Source of the DNA: Rhodoferax sp.
GTDB taxonomy: Bacteria > Pseudomonadota > Gammaproteobacteria > Burkholderiales > Burkholderiaceae_C
DNA: 33,049 nucleotides
Reading direction: 5' to 3'
Assembly (NCBI GenBank): GCA_028292305.1
Contig: JAQGMQ010000588.1
Span: 1 to 33,049 of the forward strand
Below, piece by piece: positions 17,317-25,775 of the stretch (positions are counted from its first letter, which is position 1; the number at the start of each line of letters is the position of its first letter). The notes under the pieces are model-generated. The model worked only from the letters and a program-made list of their open reading frames with translations, had not been told where the DNA came from and made no database searches. The position numbers were made by a program, and so were the translations under genes.

Positions 17317-19016
17317 CAGTCGCGCCTTCCAAATTCCACACCCGGCGTGGCCAGTTCGAGATCACGGCCGACGCTTTGGCGCAGGCCGCTGCGGGTGCCG
17401 TCAGCGGCAGCAGCAGCCACCGCAGCGGGCGTGTCGGAGGTCGTGGTGATGTTGTTGGTGACGGTGGCGGTGACGTTGGAGTTATTCGTGTTGCCGGCGG
17501 TTGGCACCATTGTGGACGGTGCAATCTTGCCGACGTTCTCGTCCCAGATGGCTTCCTGGCCGGTCATGGTGCGGAACTTGTTGGCGAGGGTGCGAATCCC
17601 GTTCATGGGGCTGAAGTTCAGAATCTTGTCCTGCAACCCGTTCAGCCAATCGCTGGCCTCGCGGATGCTGTCAATCATGGTGCGGATGTCGCGAAGGGTC
17701 GCCTTAACCTCGCCGCCAAGCGTCCATCCCGTGCCCAGGTTGGACAGCGACGGGAACAGCAGGTCGATGCCCTCACCCATCAGGTGGAACATCTCAGTCA
17801 CCGACCGAACGGCTTCCTTCAGGTCGCCTAGCGGGTCTTGGCCGTTCCAGAGTGCCGCCCAGGCATCCTTAATGCCCTCGATCTCAGCTTCGTGGCCGCT
17901 GAACGCCTCGGTGACGTAGGCGGCGAACTCGCGAGCCTTGCCGATACCGTAGTCAACCGCGTCTCCGATCGTGGCTTTCCAGCCGTCGATCTTATCCTTC
18001 CACTCGGCAAACGGGCCGATCAGGTCTTCCGTGACCGACGCCGCACCGCGCATCCACGCCAGCACGTCGTCAATCGCCAGCCCAACAGCGACGATCGCCG
18101 CTACCACGCCGGCCCATGGGGTCAGCAGAAGCCCGACCATGGACGCCATGCGGACAAGCATCGCAACGGCGGCAGGCCCAAACAGTGCGACAAAGAAGAT
18201 GCCGGCCAGGCGCAGCAGGTTGCCGTAGCCACCCACCACGTCGGCCATCTCACGCACGCCATCGACTGTCTCGCGGGCTGCCCACACGATGGCGCGGGCC
18301 ATCCACTCCCAGGCGCCCGTAGCCTTCCCGATATCGTAAACGAGCCGTCCGAACAGTGAATGCACCGTTTCAAACGCACGGGCGAACGTCATCGGCATAT
18401 TCTGGAAACGCTGATTGATTTCGTCCTGCGCCTTCAGGAACAGCGCAGCGAACTTCTCCGATGTCATGGTGCCCGCATGCACCATTTCCATGAACGCTTT
18501 CTTGCCGCCGTCCATGGACTTGGCAATCACGTCCACGGCGCCGGGGATGTCGATCATCAGGGCTTTGAGGTGCTGCATCTGCACCGTGCCCAGCGAGAAC
18601 ATTTCCTCGATCTGGATCATGCCGCGACGTGCGCCGGCAGCCGTGCCACCGCCAAGGGTGCCGAGTTTGGAAATGCTCTCCGTCAGTTGCAGGATCTGGT
18701 CAGTGGACAGGTTCAGACTGGAACCCGTGGTCTTCAACTGCGCGAACAGGCTGCCGACGCCTTCAAACGATGCGCCCGTGGCTTCGGCCTGCTTTTGCAG
18801 CACGTCCATGACGCGGGTCGTCTCGGTCACGCTGTCGGTCACGTTCATCACGCGGCCGGCGATCGTGTTCCACTGGTCGGCCAACTCCATGACGTCATGG
18901 GCGGCTAAAACGGCGGCTAGCTTCGCCAGTAGGCCGTTAAGAGCGCCTTCGAACTTGTTGACGCCGGAAGTGTCAGCGTCATATCTCAGAAGCGTAACGA
19001 GTTCCCGAACGATCAT
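17316..19016 (-). CDS. Tape measure protein
   Basis: 566 aa; 'MIVRELVTLLRYDADTSGVNKFEGALNGLLAKLAAVLAAH' and 'VMDVLQKQAEATGASFEGVGSLFAQLKTTGSSLNLSTDQILQLTESISK' tape-measure domain; hydrophobic centre. Confidence 0.9.
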   Translation of the reverse strand: MIVRELVTLLRYDADTSGVNKFEGALNGLLAKLAAVLAAHDVMELADQWNTIAGRVMNVTDSVTETTRVMDVLQKQAEATGASFEGVGSLFAQLKTTGSSLNLSTDQILQLTESISKLGTLGGGTAAGARRGMIQIEEMFSLGTVQMQHLKALMIDIPGAVDVIAKSMDGGKKAFMEMVHAGTMTSEKFAALFLKAQDEINQRFQNMPMTFARAFETVHSLFGRLVYDIGKATGAWEWMARAIVWAARETVDGVREMADVVGGYGNLLRLAGIFFVALFGPAAVAMLVRMASMVGLLLTPWAGVVAAIVAVGLAIDDVLAWMRGAASVTEDLIGPFAEWKDKIDGWKATIGDAVDYGIGKAREFAAYVTEAFSGHEAEIEGIKDAWAALWNGQDPLGDLKEAVRSVTEMFHLMGEGIDLLFPSLSNLGTGWTLGGEVKATLRDIRTMIDSIREASDWLNGLQDKILNFSPMNGIRTLANKFRTMTGQEAIWDENVGKIAPSTMVPTAGNTNNSNVTATVTNNITTTSDTPAAVAAAAADGTRSGLRQSVGRDLELATPGVEFGRRD

Positions 19017-19038
19017 GCAACGAACGCCTCGGGTTTAT

Positions 19039-19218
19039 TCACTGACGGCGCTCAGATTGCTGCCTTTCGGCGCAAGCCTGCATGTCCATCAGCGAGCATA
19101 TTTTCATGAGGTCTAGTAGCGTGGCATCGCCGTTTTTGACCTCGGCTAGCGAAATATGGCCCGCCATGATGGGTCGCCACACTAGCAATTCAGCCGATAG
19201 TTCGTCGTCTAGTTTGCC
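19039..19218 (-). CDS. Candidate -1 frame extension of the tail assembly chaperone; coordinates cover part of the open -1 frame to its TGA
   Basis: Not in the supplied ORF track. Frame reads GKLDDELSAELLVWRPIMAGHISLAEVKNGDATLLDLMKICSLMDMQACAERQQSERRQ*; fills the main gap between chaperone and tape measure. Frame is also open upstream through at least 19320. Confidence 0.65.
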   Translation of the reverse strand, partial: GKLDDELSAELLVWRPIMAGHISLAEVKNGDATLLDLMKICSLMDMQACAERQQSERRQ

Positions 19219-19676
19219 AGGGACATGGCCGTGCGGTCCTTCAGGGCCAACCCAATACGGCTGACCCCGGCGGTAAAAACCTTGGCGTAGTTCACCACCA
19301 CGATCTGAACCAGCAGTTCCACCATTTCGCCAACATCGGCAAACACGCGGTTCTGCACGCCCTCGGTCAGCTTCACGGCATCGCCTGCGCCATCGGCCTG
19401 CACGAACACGTATTCCGGGTTCAGGAGCATGCGGGCGAGGCTGGTGAGGGTCTTGCCATCGAGGCTGCCAGATGCCTGCGTGACGGCCGCTGTGAACGCC
19501 TGCGTGGCCGTGTCCACGTCGCTGGCGCCGCGCACCTGGGACAGCACAGACGCCATCGGGCCAAGCAGGTGCTTCTGCAAATCGCCTAGCACTTCCAGCG
19601 ACTTCAGCGGCTCGAAACGCTTGATGGTGAAAATGTTGTCACCGATCTCGACCGTCTCGCGGTTTGCCTGCGCCAT
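19209..19676 (-). CDS. Tail assembly chaperone, zero-frame product
   Basis: 155 aa between tube and tape measure; 'IFTIKRFEPLKSLEVLGDLQKHLLGPM'. Confidence 0.78.
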   Translation of the reverse strand: MAQANRETVEIGDNIFTIKRFEPLKSLEVLGDLQKHLLGPMASVLSQVRGASDVDTATQAFTAAVTQASGSLDGKTLTSLARMLLNPEYVFVQADGAGDAVKLTEGVQNRVFADVGEMVELLVQIVVVNYAKVFTAGVSRIGLALKDRTAMSLAN

Positions 19677-20114
19677 TTAGCTGACCTCACCGAATACGAG
19701 GCTGGCGAGCGTCTGCTGCACCGCCGTGATCGTCCAAGCGCGGGTGCCGACTTCCTTGCCGAAGCCGGCCTCTGCCGCCTTGGTGATCCAGGCTTGGCCG
19801 GCAAAGAACAGCATGCCGCCCAACAGGTCTTCGATCGCGAGCGGCACAACGCCGGAACCGGATAGCTTGTCCACGCGGTAGAGGGTGGAAAGCACCTGAT
19901 TGGATAGGCTGGTCTGCTGCAACGTGATCACCACGGTGACGCGGGGATCGTTGCTCATGGACCGGGCGACCTCGCCGTCCGCACCAGCCTGCGAGGCAAC
20001 ACCTTCAGTCATCTCAGTGACGGTGACAAAGGTGCCGTCAGCAAAGCCGCTGATCGGAAAGCCGCCGACGCTGATCAGCACCTTTGATGCGTCGTAAGTC
20101 CTAACTTCGGGCAT
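19677..20114 (-). CDS. Tail tube protein (DUF3277 / KPP10_ORF10-like)
   Basis: 145 aa; 'YDASKVLISVGGFPISGFADGTFVTVTEM...GEVARSMSNDPRVTVVITLQQTSLSN'; adjacent to sheath. Confidence 0.83.
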   Translation of the reverse strand: MPEVRTYDASKVLISVGGFPISGFADGTFVTVTEMTEGVASQAGADGEVARSMSNDPRVTVVITLQQTSLSNQVLSTLYRVDKLSGSGVVPLAIEDLLGGMLFFAGQAWITKAAEAGFGKEVGTRAWTITAVQQTLASLVFGEVS

Positions 20115-20125
20115 GATCGCGATCC

Positions 20126-21481
20126 TTACGACAAGCTATAGGAAAGAGTTCCGCTAATGTTTGCGGCATGGATCGCGCCCGCCAGGCGTGCGGTGAATGA
20201 GATGTCGTTCAGCACGCGGTTGGCCTTGTCGTTGAACGACACGTCAGCCGACAGCGGCAGAGACAGCGTGTAGCTGCGGATGATGCGGTTGCTGCTGTCG
20301 AGTTCCTCCGGCGCGATGCCGCCGCGGGCCACGCCCTGATCCAGCGCACCGCGAACCATCGCGCCGACCATGCGAATGCCCACGTCATCGTAGGGAATAC
20401 GGTTGTCCACCATCAGGCCGAACACGCGCACCTTGATCTCTTCTTCCAGCCAGTCGCGGAAGCGAATCACGTCGATCCACTCGCCGCCTGCCACGCGGCC
20501 GTTCTGTGTGATGGCAACGTTCCTGAAGCTCTCGAACGTGTTGCCGTTCTTGTTGAACACGTTCAGGGCGGTGCCTTCGGCCAGCACGTCGGCGTTGATC
20601 GCGGCCAATTCCTGATTGGCCCACGTCTCTTGGCCGGGGTATTTGGTGAACGATTTCGACATGATCGCCGCCTCGGGGAAGTCGCTGACGGCGAGCGGGT
20701 GATACCACCACGCGGTGCGGAAGAACTGGCCGTTCTTGAGCAGATATCCGGTGTCGGTGATGCTGCCGCTGTTGGCCGCGTTGATGTCGGCCACGGAGGT
20801 GACGAACAGCTTCTTCGCGGCTTCGGCCCAGGCGGCAACGGCCAGCACGGTGGCCTGCGTGCGATCGGGCACCACCAAGCCATACCAGCCGTTATTCGCG
20901 CTCTTGCAGGCTGCCAGGGCGATCGTGGCTGTCTCGGTGACGGTCTTTGCACCAAGCGTCAGGTTCGTGGTCACAGGCTTGACGCTGAACGCAGCGCCAC
21001 TGGTGTTGGGCGCGATCTTCAGCGAGCCGGAAACGTTGGTGCCGGTGAAAGGAACGCCAGCGTTGCCCATGGCTGCAATCAGGCCAGTGACGACACCCGA
21101 CGCGCCGGCAACCGTGGCGGTGAAACTGACCGCTGCCGTGGTGGCGCTGCCGTTGACGTTGTAGCCCATGAGCATGCTGAACGTGTCGCCGGCGTTCACG
21201 CTGCCTGGCACGTTCAGCGTCACGTCATCCACCGACTGGCGTCCGATGAACACCTGCCGCACGCATGGGGTCTGCGAGAACGCATCCCGCACGGCCAGAT
21301 ACATCGGGTCATTCTCGTCCATACCCAAGTCCAGCAGATCGTCGGGGCTGGTCACGACCATCACGCGGGCGAGGTCCAGAACGTGCGGGCCGAACACCAT
21401 CATATCGCTGAACGACTGCTGCGCGATCGCTGTCGTGCGCAGCGCAATCGTTACATTAACGATGCGGTCAATGTTGGCCAT
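20126..21481 (-). CDS. Contractile tail sheath protein (DUF3383-like)
   Basis: MANIDRIVNVTIALRTTAIAQQSFSDMMVFG...; 'WYGLVVPDRTQATVLAVAAWAEAAKKLFVTSVAD'; start ATG at 21481. Confidence 0.87.
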   Translation of the reverse strand: MANIDRIVNVTIALRTTAIAQQSFSDMMVFGPHVLDLARVMVVTSPDDLLDLGMDENDPMYLAVRDAFSQTPCVRQVFIGRQSVDDVTLNVPGSVNAGDTFSMLMGYNVNGSATTAAVSFTATVAGASGVVTGLIAAMGNAGVPFTGTNVSGSLKIAPNTSGAAFSVKPVTTNLTLGAKTVTETATIALAACKSANNGWYGLVVPDRTQATVLAVAAWAEAAKKLFVTSVADINAANSGSITDTGYLLKNGQFFRTAWWYHPLAVSDFPEAAIMSKSFTKYPGQETWANQELAAINADVLAEGTALNVFNKNGNTFESFRNVAITQNGRVAGGEWIDVIRFRDWLEEEIKVRVFGLMVDNRIPYDDVGIRMVGAMVRGALDQGVARGGIAPEELDSSNRIIRSYTLSLPLSADVSFNDKANRVLNDISFTARLAGAIHAANISGTLSYSLS

Positions 21482-21998
21482 TGGTAATAATCTCCACGGT
21501 GACGTGCGCAGGAATGGAGGTGCTGACACCGCCGGTTATGGTGCCGTCGATGTTGACGGTTTCGATCAGGCCCACGTCGTCGGTGCTGGCCTGTAGGCGC
21601 CGAATGCCAATTTCGAGCATGCCGCGTGGTTCGTGGAATGCCGTGTCAAGTAGCGCCGTGATGTTCTGCACACCGCCGTGGTCCAGCACCGCAAGATTGA
21701 GCCGCGTGGCCACGTCGATGGTGGTCTGCCAGCGCAGGCGTTGCTTCAGCGTCTCCAACAGATCCACAGCGCCGACGCCGTAGCATTGGATTTCCAGCAC
21801 CACTTCGCGGTGGCTGCGGACAAGCTGAAACCCCGCCTCGTCCACGGGTTCGTAAATCTCGTGTTCCGGCCCGGTGCTGGTGCCCAAGCGTAGCGCCATG
21901 AACGGCTTCACCGGCTGCGGTGCGTCTTGCTCTGCCCACACGACGGCACACCCGGCAGCGGGCGCTACCAGGGCATACACGTCAGCAGCGAAGGGCAT
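21468..21998 (-). CDS. Tail terminator / neck protein (LIC_12616-like)
   Basis: Start MPFAADVYALVAPAAG at 21998 (TAATG overlap); position between neck and sheath genes. Confidence 0.68.
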   Translation of the reverse strand: MPFAADVYALVAPAAGCAVVWAEQDAPQPVKPFMALRLGTSTGPEHEIYEPVDEAGFQLVRSHREVVLEIQCYGVGAVDLLETLKQRLRWQTTIDVATRLNLAVLDHGGVQNITALLDTAFHEPRGMLEIGIRRLQASTDDVGLIETVNIDGTITGGVSTSIPAHVTVEIITNGQH

Positions 21999-24406
21999 TA
22001 TGCGGGTTCCAGGGCTGCCAGATAGCGGTAGTGGTCGATCGACATGCCGCCCAGCCACCGCGCCACGCCGACCACTCGGTAACGTTCCTGGGTGCCGTAG
22101 ATCAGCGGCGGATACAGCACGATGTCGCCGGGTTGGTAGGTGGTTGAACCGTTCGATGTCACGGCGCTGCGGGGATCAGCGATATACAACTCGGTTCCGG
22201 TGTAGACCCGGATCATGCGGGATACGCGGTCGCCGCCGAACTCCGCGTGAATGCGGTCATAGTCGGCTATCGTGGCGGGTTGGATCGTGGCGCTGATCGG
22301 GATGGTGATTTCAGCGCCTGGCACCCATACGCCGTCTATGTAAAGGCCCGGTTGCTGGCGAATGACCGAGTGTGGGCGCCGGAAAGACGTGCCAGTGCCG
22401 ATCGTCGGTCGTGAGCCACCAAGACGGGTGCCTATGGCAGATACCGTGGCCGCACCAGCAGCCGTGCCGCTGGCCGCTGCTATGACCGCCGCCGGCCTAC
22501 CCGATGCGGTTGCAAACCCGACAGCCATGGCCACAGCCGACGCTGTAGCTGCTCCGACGCTGATTGGTGCGCCAGCACCTGCCGCAGTCGCAACGCCACT
22601 CGCAACCGACAAACCAACGCCAGCAGCCGAACTTGACCCGGCAGCCGTGCCAACCCCGGCACCGGTTGCCGCCGTAATGGAGAAACCATCCACCGAAGCT
22701 AGGCCGTCTGACGTTGCCACAGCAGGAGCTAGCCCAACGCCAGCAGCCACCGCCGTGCCAGCGCCGGCAGAAACGGCGACACCAACCGACAAGGCAATGC
22801 CTGCGGCCAAGGCTGCGCCGAAGCCCGCGCCGGCAAAATTGCTGTTGGCCGCTGACCTACCCGTGGCTGAAGCCGCGCTTGAACCCGCCGCCGTGGCGAT
22901 GTTACCCGGCGTGAAGGCAACAGCCGAAGCTGTGCCGACGCCGGTAGATGTGCCGACAGACGCCGCAATCGCCCCGCCTGCGCTGGAAGTGGAAGCAGCC
23001 CCCGTTGCTGTTGCCACCGACTGTGCGGCGCTTGACGCAACGCCTGCGACTGCACCCGTGCCTGTGGCACTGGACACGGCCTGTGATGTCGCAGCACCAG
23101 CAGCGGCTGCCGCGCCAGCACCGGCTGAAGTAGCTGCGGATTGAGCGATCGACCCGCCGACAGCGACAGCCGAGCCGACGCCAGATGACGTGCCCGTCGT
23201 TGTACCGAACGAAAGGGCGGCGGTTGCCAAAGCAGAGCCAGAACCAGCCGCAATGCCGGCTGACGCCGTTGTCGCCTGACCCGTTGCCGCGGCATTGCCT
23301 GCGCCTGCGGATGTCGCACCGCTTGACGCTGTAGCCATACCGGTTGCGTTAGGCGTGCCTGCACCTGCCGACGTGCCTGCTGCGTTTGCAACTGCGTTAC
23401 CTGTTGATGCCGCCGCGCCAGATCCCGCCGACACGCCTGCACTGGAAGCGAGCGCCTGCCCGACAGCCAGCAATCCGCCGACACCGGCCGAAGTGGCGAC
23501 GCTAGAACCGATCGCAGCGCCGGTAGCAACCGCTGTGCCTGCCCCGGATGATGTGGCAGATCCTGCCACCAGCGCCCGCCCAGTCGCGGCAACTGCGCCC
23601 GCGCCTGTAGTGCTGGCGACCGATTTGCGGAGGGCAGAGCCAGCGCCCGATACAGCAGCAGATCCGGCAGAAGTTCCAACGGCGTTGGAAACGGTAGCAG
23701 CCTGCGCCGTGCGCCGCACTTGCACCGGGCGCAGGATGGCATACGGGTTCTGATTGAGGGCGAAAATTTCCGCCGATGACAGCGCGCGGTTATACCAAGC
23801 GACGCAAAGAACCGAGGTTGGACTGTTAAACCCGTCCTGTAATCGCCCGATATTGACGTTCGCTGTCGGCGTTCCGGAGTTCGATATAGACCCGTCCGCA
23901 ACCCCATCCACGAACATACTGAGCGAGGTGCCGTTGTCGGTTAGAACGACGGATTGCACGTTGCCGAAATTAATCGGAACGGCGCCGCCGAATTCCCGCC
24001 CGGTGCCGTATTTGTCGATCCCATAGACATTCGGCGCATTGTAATTAGCGAGAACGCGGACGCCGTAGAAGTCAAGATAGCCCGTTGTTGCGGCTGTGCT
24101 AACCGGGATATGGCTTAAAAACGCGGTGTAAGGTGCGCCAGGCGCTGCCGTCGTGACGGTGGCGCCAACCGTCCCTGCACTGGAAAATGAGATCGCCGCG
24201 CCGGCCTGTGTCGGAACCGATATCCCACCGGAATTTACGAACGGAAGGTTAACCCCAGCCAGGTCTTTGCCGCCAGATGCTGCTGGCAGGTAAAAACTGA
24301 CCAACCCGCGAGCAAGCGGGTGTGTCCAATCAATCTCTACGCGGCCAGTCGGGACTTGCCCTGCAACCCAAAGCCCCGGCGACCGATGCGCGTGGATGCG
24401 CGCCAT
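21998..24406 (-). CDS. LamG-like domain + Gly/Ala/Ser 20-aa repeat region + C-terminal head-closure/neck-like domain
   Basis: 802 aa. N-terminus 'YLDFYGVRVLANYN...QSVVLTDNGTSLSMFVDGVADGSISNSG...NIGRLQDGFNSPTSVLCVAWYNRALSSAEIFALNQNPYAI' is LamG/concanavalin-like; middle is GAG.A.ATG.A...S repeat; C-terminus 'LYIDGVWVPGAEITIPISATIQPATIADYDRIHAEFGGDRVSRMIRVYTGTELYI...YQPGDIVLYPPLIYGTQERYRVVGVARWLGGMSIDHYRYLAALEPA'. Confidence 0.82.
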   Translation of the reverse strand: MARIHAHRSPGLWVAGQVPTGRVEIDWTHPLARGLVSFYLPAASGGKDLAGVNLPFVNSGGISVPTQAGAAISFSSAGTVGATVTTAAPGAPYTAFLSHIPVSTAATTGYLDFYGVRVLANYNAPNVYGIDKYGTGREFGGAVPINFGNVQSVVLTDNGTSLSMFVDGVADGSISNSGTPTANVNIGRLQDGFNSPTSVLCVAWYNRALSSAEIFALNQNPYAILRPVQVRRTAQAATVSNAVGTSAGSAAVSGAGSALRKSVASTTGAGAVAATGRALVAGSATSSGAGTAVATGAAIGSSVATSAGVGGLLAVGQALASSAGVSAGSGAAASTGNAVANAAGTSAGAGTPNATGMATASSGATSAGAGNAAATGQATTASAGIAAGSGSALATAALSFGTTTGTSSGVGSAVAVGGSIAQSAATSAGAGAAAAAGAATSQAVSSATGTGAVAGVASSAAQSVATATGAASTSSAGGAIAASVGTSTGVGTASAVAFTPGNIATAAGSSAASATGRSAANSNFAGAGFGAALAAGIALSVGVAVSAGAGTAVAAGVGLAPAVATSDGLASVDGFSITAATGAGVGTAAGSSSAAGVGLSVASGVATAAGAGAPISVGAATASAVAMAVGFATASGRPAAVIAAASGTAAGAATVSAIGTRLGGSRPTIGTGTSFRRPHSVIRQQPGLYIDGVWVPGAEITIPISATIQPATIADYDRIHAEFGGDRVSRMIRVYTGTELYIADPRSAVTSNGSTTYQPGDIVLYPPLIYGTQERYRVVGVARWLGGMSIDHYRYLAALEPA
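22430..23690 (-). repeat. Degenerate approx. 60-nt (20-aa) tandem coding repeat, Gly/Ala/Ser-rich
   Basis: Successive 20-aa blocks: SVATSAGVGGLLAVGQALAS / SAGVSAGSGAAASTGNAVAN / AAGTSAGAGTPNATGMATAS / SGATSAGAGNAAATGQATTA, continuing with small length drift. Boundaries approximate. Confidence 0.8.
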
Positions 24407-24409
24407 GGG

Positions 24410-24844
24410 TTAAATTGACTGCTCGCCGTAGCGATACAGGCTGCAAACCGAAGTGCTGGTGGCAGGCAAGGCGACGCCTAGGTTGTTCTGGATGACGATC
24501 TTGAACTTGCCCGGCGTCAGGATCAGCCCTTGCACTTGCATAAACTGGATGCTGCCGCCAGCAAATGACCCCGTTCCGCGAAGATAGGACGAACCCGGAT
24601 TGCCCGCCGACGCGACATAGTTGCCAGTGCCGACGTTGGGGATAATGAACACCGACAGGAAAGCCGGGGCCACCGACGTTACCGCAGACGATAAGGCTAG
24701 CTCTAAATCACCGTAGAGATACAGGCCGGTGCTGTTATCGATTTCAGCCCCGTAGGCATATGCGCCGTTGGCGAGCGCGTTCATGGTCGCGCCTGCGACG
24801 GCAGTATCCGCGGTGTTGTATACCGTCCACTTCGAAACCGTCAC
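24410..24844 (-). CDS. Hypothetical phage structural protein, beta-rich
   Basis: 144 aa, 4-nt start/stop overlap with the upstream gene. Confidence 0.7.
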   Translation of the reverse strand: MTVSKWTVYNTADTAVAGATMNALANGAYAYGAEIDNSTGLYLYGDLELALSSAVTSVAPAFLSVFIIPNVGTGNYVASAGNPGSSYLRGTGSFAGGSIQFMQVQGLILTPGKFKIVIQNNLGVALPATSTSVCSLYRYGEQSI

Positions 24845-25296
24845 GGCTGCGCCCTCGCGGTCTGGATATCACCCGCCGTCACCGCAGGCTGCCAGACGGG
24901 CCGGGTGACATTGCGCATTCCAAGCAGCGTCGAGATCGTCGTATCGGACAGCACGCCCGCGCCCTGCGACCCCAGCGCACCCAGCAATGTACCGACCTTC
25001 GCCACCACGGCGTCGTCGCTGGTGTGCAGCGTCTCGGTCAGCGTCAGCGTGTCCCGCAGCACGATGGCCGCACCCACAATCTGTGCCGGCAGGGACGTGG
25101 AAGGTGCGCTGTTGGACAAGATCACGACGCCGCCCCACTCGCCCGACACCAGCAGCACTTCGCGGGCATCACGGCTGGCAATGTCGATCGTGACCGCCCG
25201 CGTCTGCGCGTTCAACGCAGCAGCGGCTTCATCGACCGGCAGCGGCGCATCCGGCAACGCAGCGTCGGCAGCTTTGAGCGCGGCGTAGTCGGTCAT
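24841..25296 (-). CDS. Hypothetical phage protein in neck/tail accessory cassette
   Basis: Starts MTDYAALKAADAALPDAPLPVDEAAAALNAQTR; ATG at 25296 preferred over TTG at 25311; tightly packed. Confidence 0.7.
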   Translation of the reverse strand: MTDYAALKAADAALPDAPLPVDEAAAALNAQTRAVTIDIASRDAREVLLVSGEWGGVVILSNSAPSTSLPAQIVGAAIVLRDTLTLTETLHTSDDAVVAKVGTLLGALGSQGAGVLSDTTISTLLGMRNVTRPVWQPAVTAGDIQTARAQP

Positions 25297-25323
25297 GCCG
25301 GAACCCCGCAATAATCGTTACGA

Positions 25324-25752
25324 TTATGTTTCTGTGATCGTTGAGGCGGTCGTAAGCTGGGGAGTTATTCCTGTTCCGGTTACGATCGAGGGCGAGATAG
25401 CACCGGAATACAGGATTTTTGTCGCGCCAGTGGACGCCACGCCGACAGACCAGAACGTGGCGGTGCCGCTGCCGCCAGTGCCTGCCGGGAACGCGATGGT
25501 TGCAGCCGGCACCACGGTGTTCGCGCTGACAGTCCAGCCGCCAGAGGTGCGCGCAACGGCGGCGCGGGCGTAGCTGGTGTATGTGACCTCGCTGGACGAC
25601 TGCGTGCCTGACGCAGTTGGGTCAGCGGTGTGGAGCGCCACATACAGGTTCGTCAGCGGAGAAGTGCCCGCGTTGTCAGCCATGTTCGCGATCGGCGTTG
25701 CGTTGAAGATCAACTTGAGCAAATCCGAATCGAATGTCAGACCCTTGGCCAC
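25324..25752 (-). CDS. Phage tail fiber-like protein (Gp80-like small structural protein)
   Basis: 142 aa; 'SPLTNLYVALHTADPTASGTQSSSEVTYTSYARAAVARTSGGWTVSANTV' is typical of this small structural family. Confidence 0.7.
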   Translation of the reverse strand: MAKGLTFDSDLLKLIFNATPIANMADNAGTSPLTNLYVALHTADPTASGTQSSSEVTYTSYARAAVARTSGGWTVSANTVVPAATIAFPAGTGGSGTATFWSVGVASTGATKILYSGAISPSIVTGTGITPQLTTASTITET

Positions 25753-25775
25753 CGATGTAATCCTTTACGAGTGTG

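Noticed and set aside
16715-17524. N-terminal part of the 380-aa minus ORF 16382-17524
   Set aside because: Overlaps the Dit-like and tape measure genes out of frame with Arg/Pro-rich sequence; only the C-terminal 110 aa from GTG 16714 is a real gene.
18415-19116. 233-aa plus-strand ORF antisense to tape measure
   Set aside because: No recognisable family; Ser/Arg/Cys-rich antisense pattern; minus strand encodes tape measure.
22362-23144. 260-aa plus-strand ORF (and other plus ORFs at 23295-23753, 22714-22914)
   Set aside because: Antisense of the Gly/Ala/Ser repeat; low-complexity Ala/Pro translation is the mirror of the coding strand repeat, not an independent gene.
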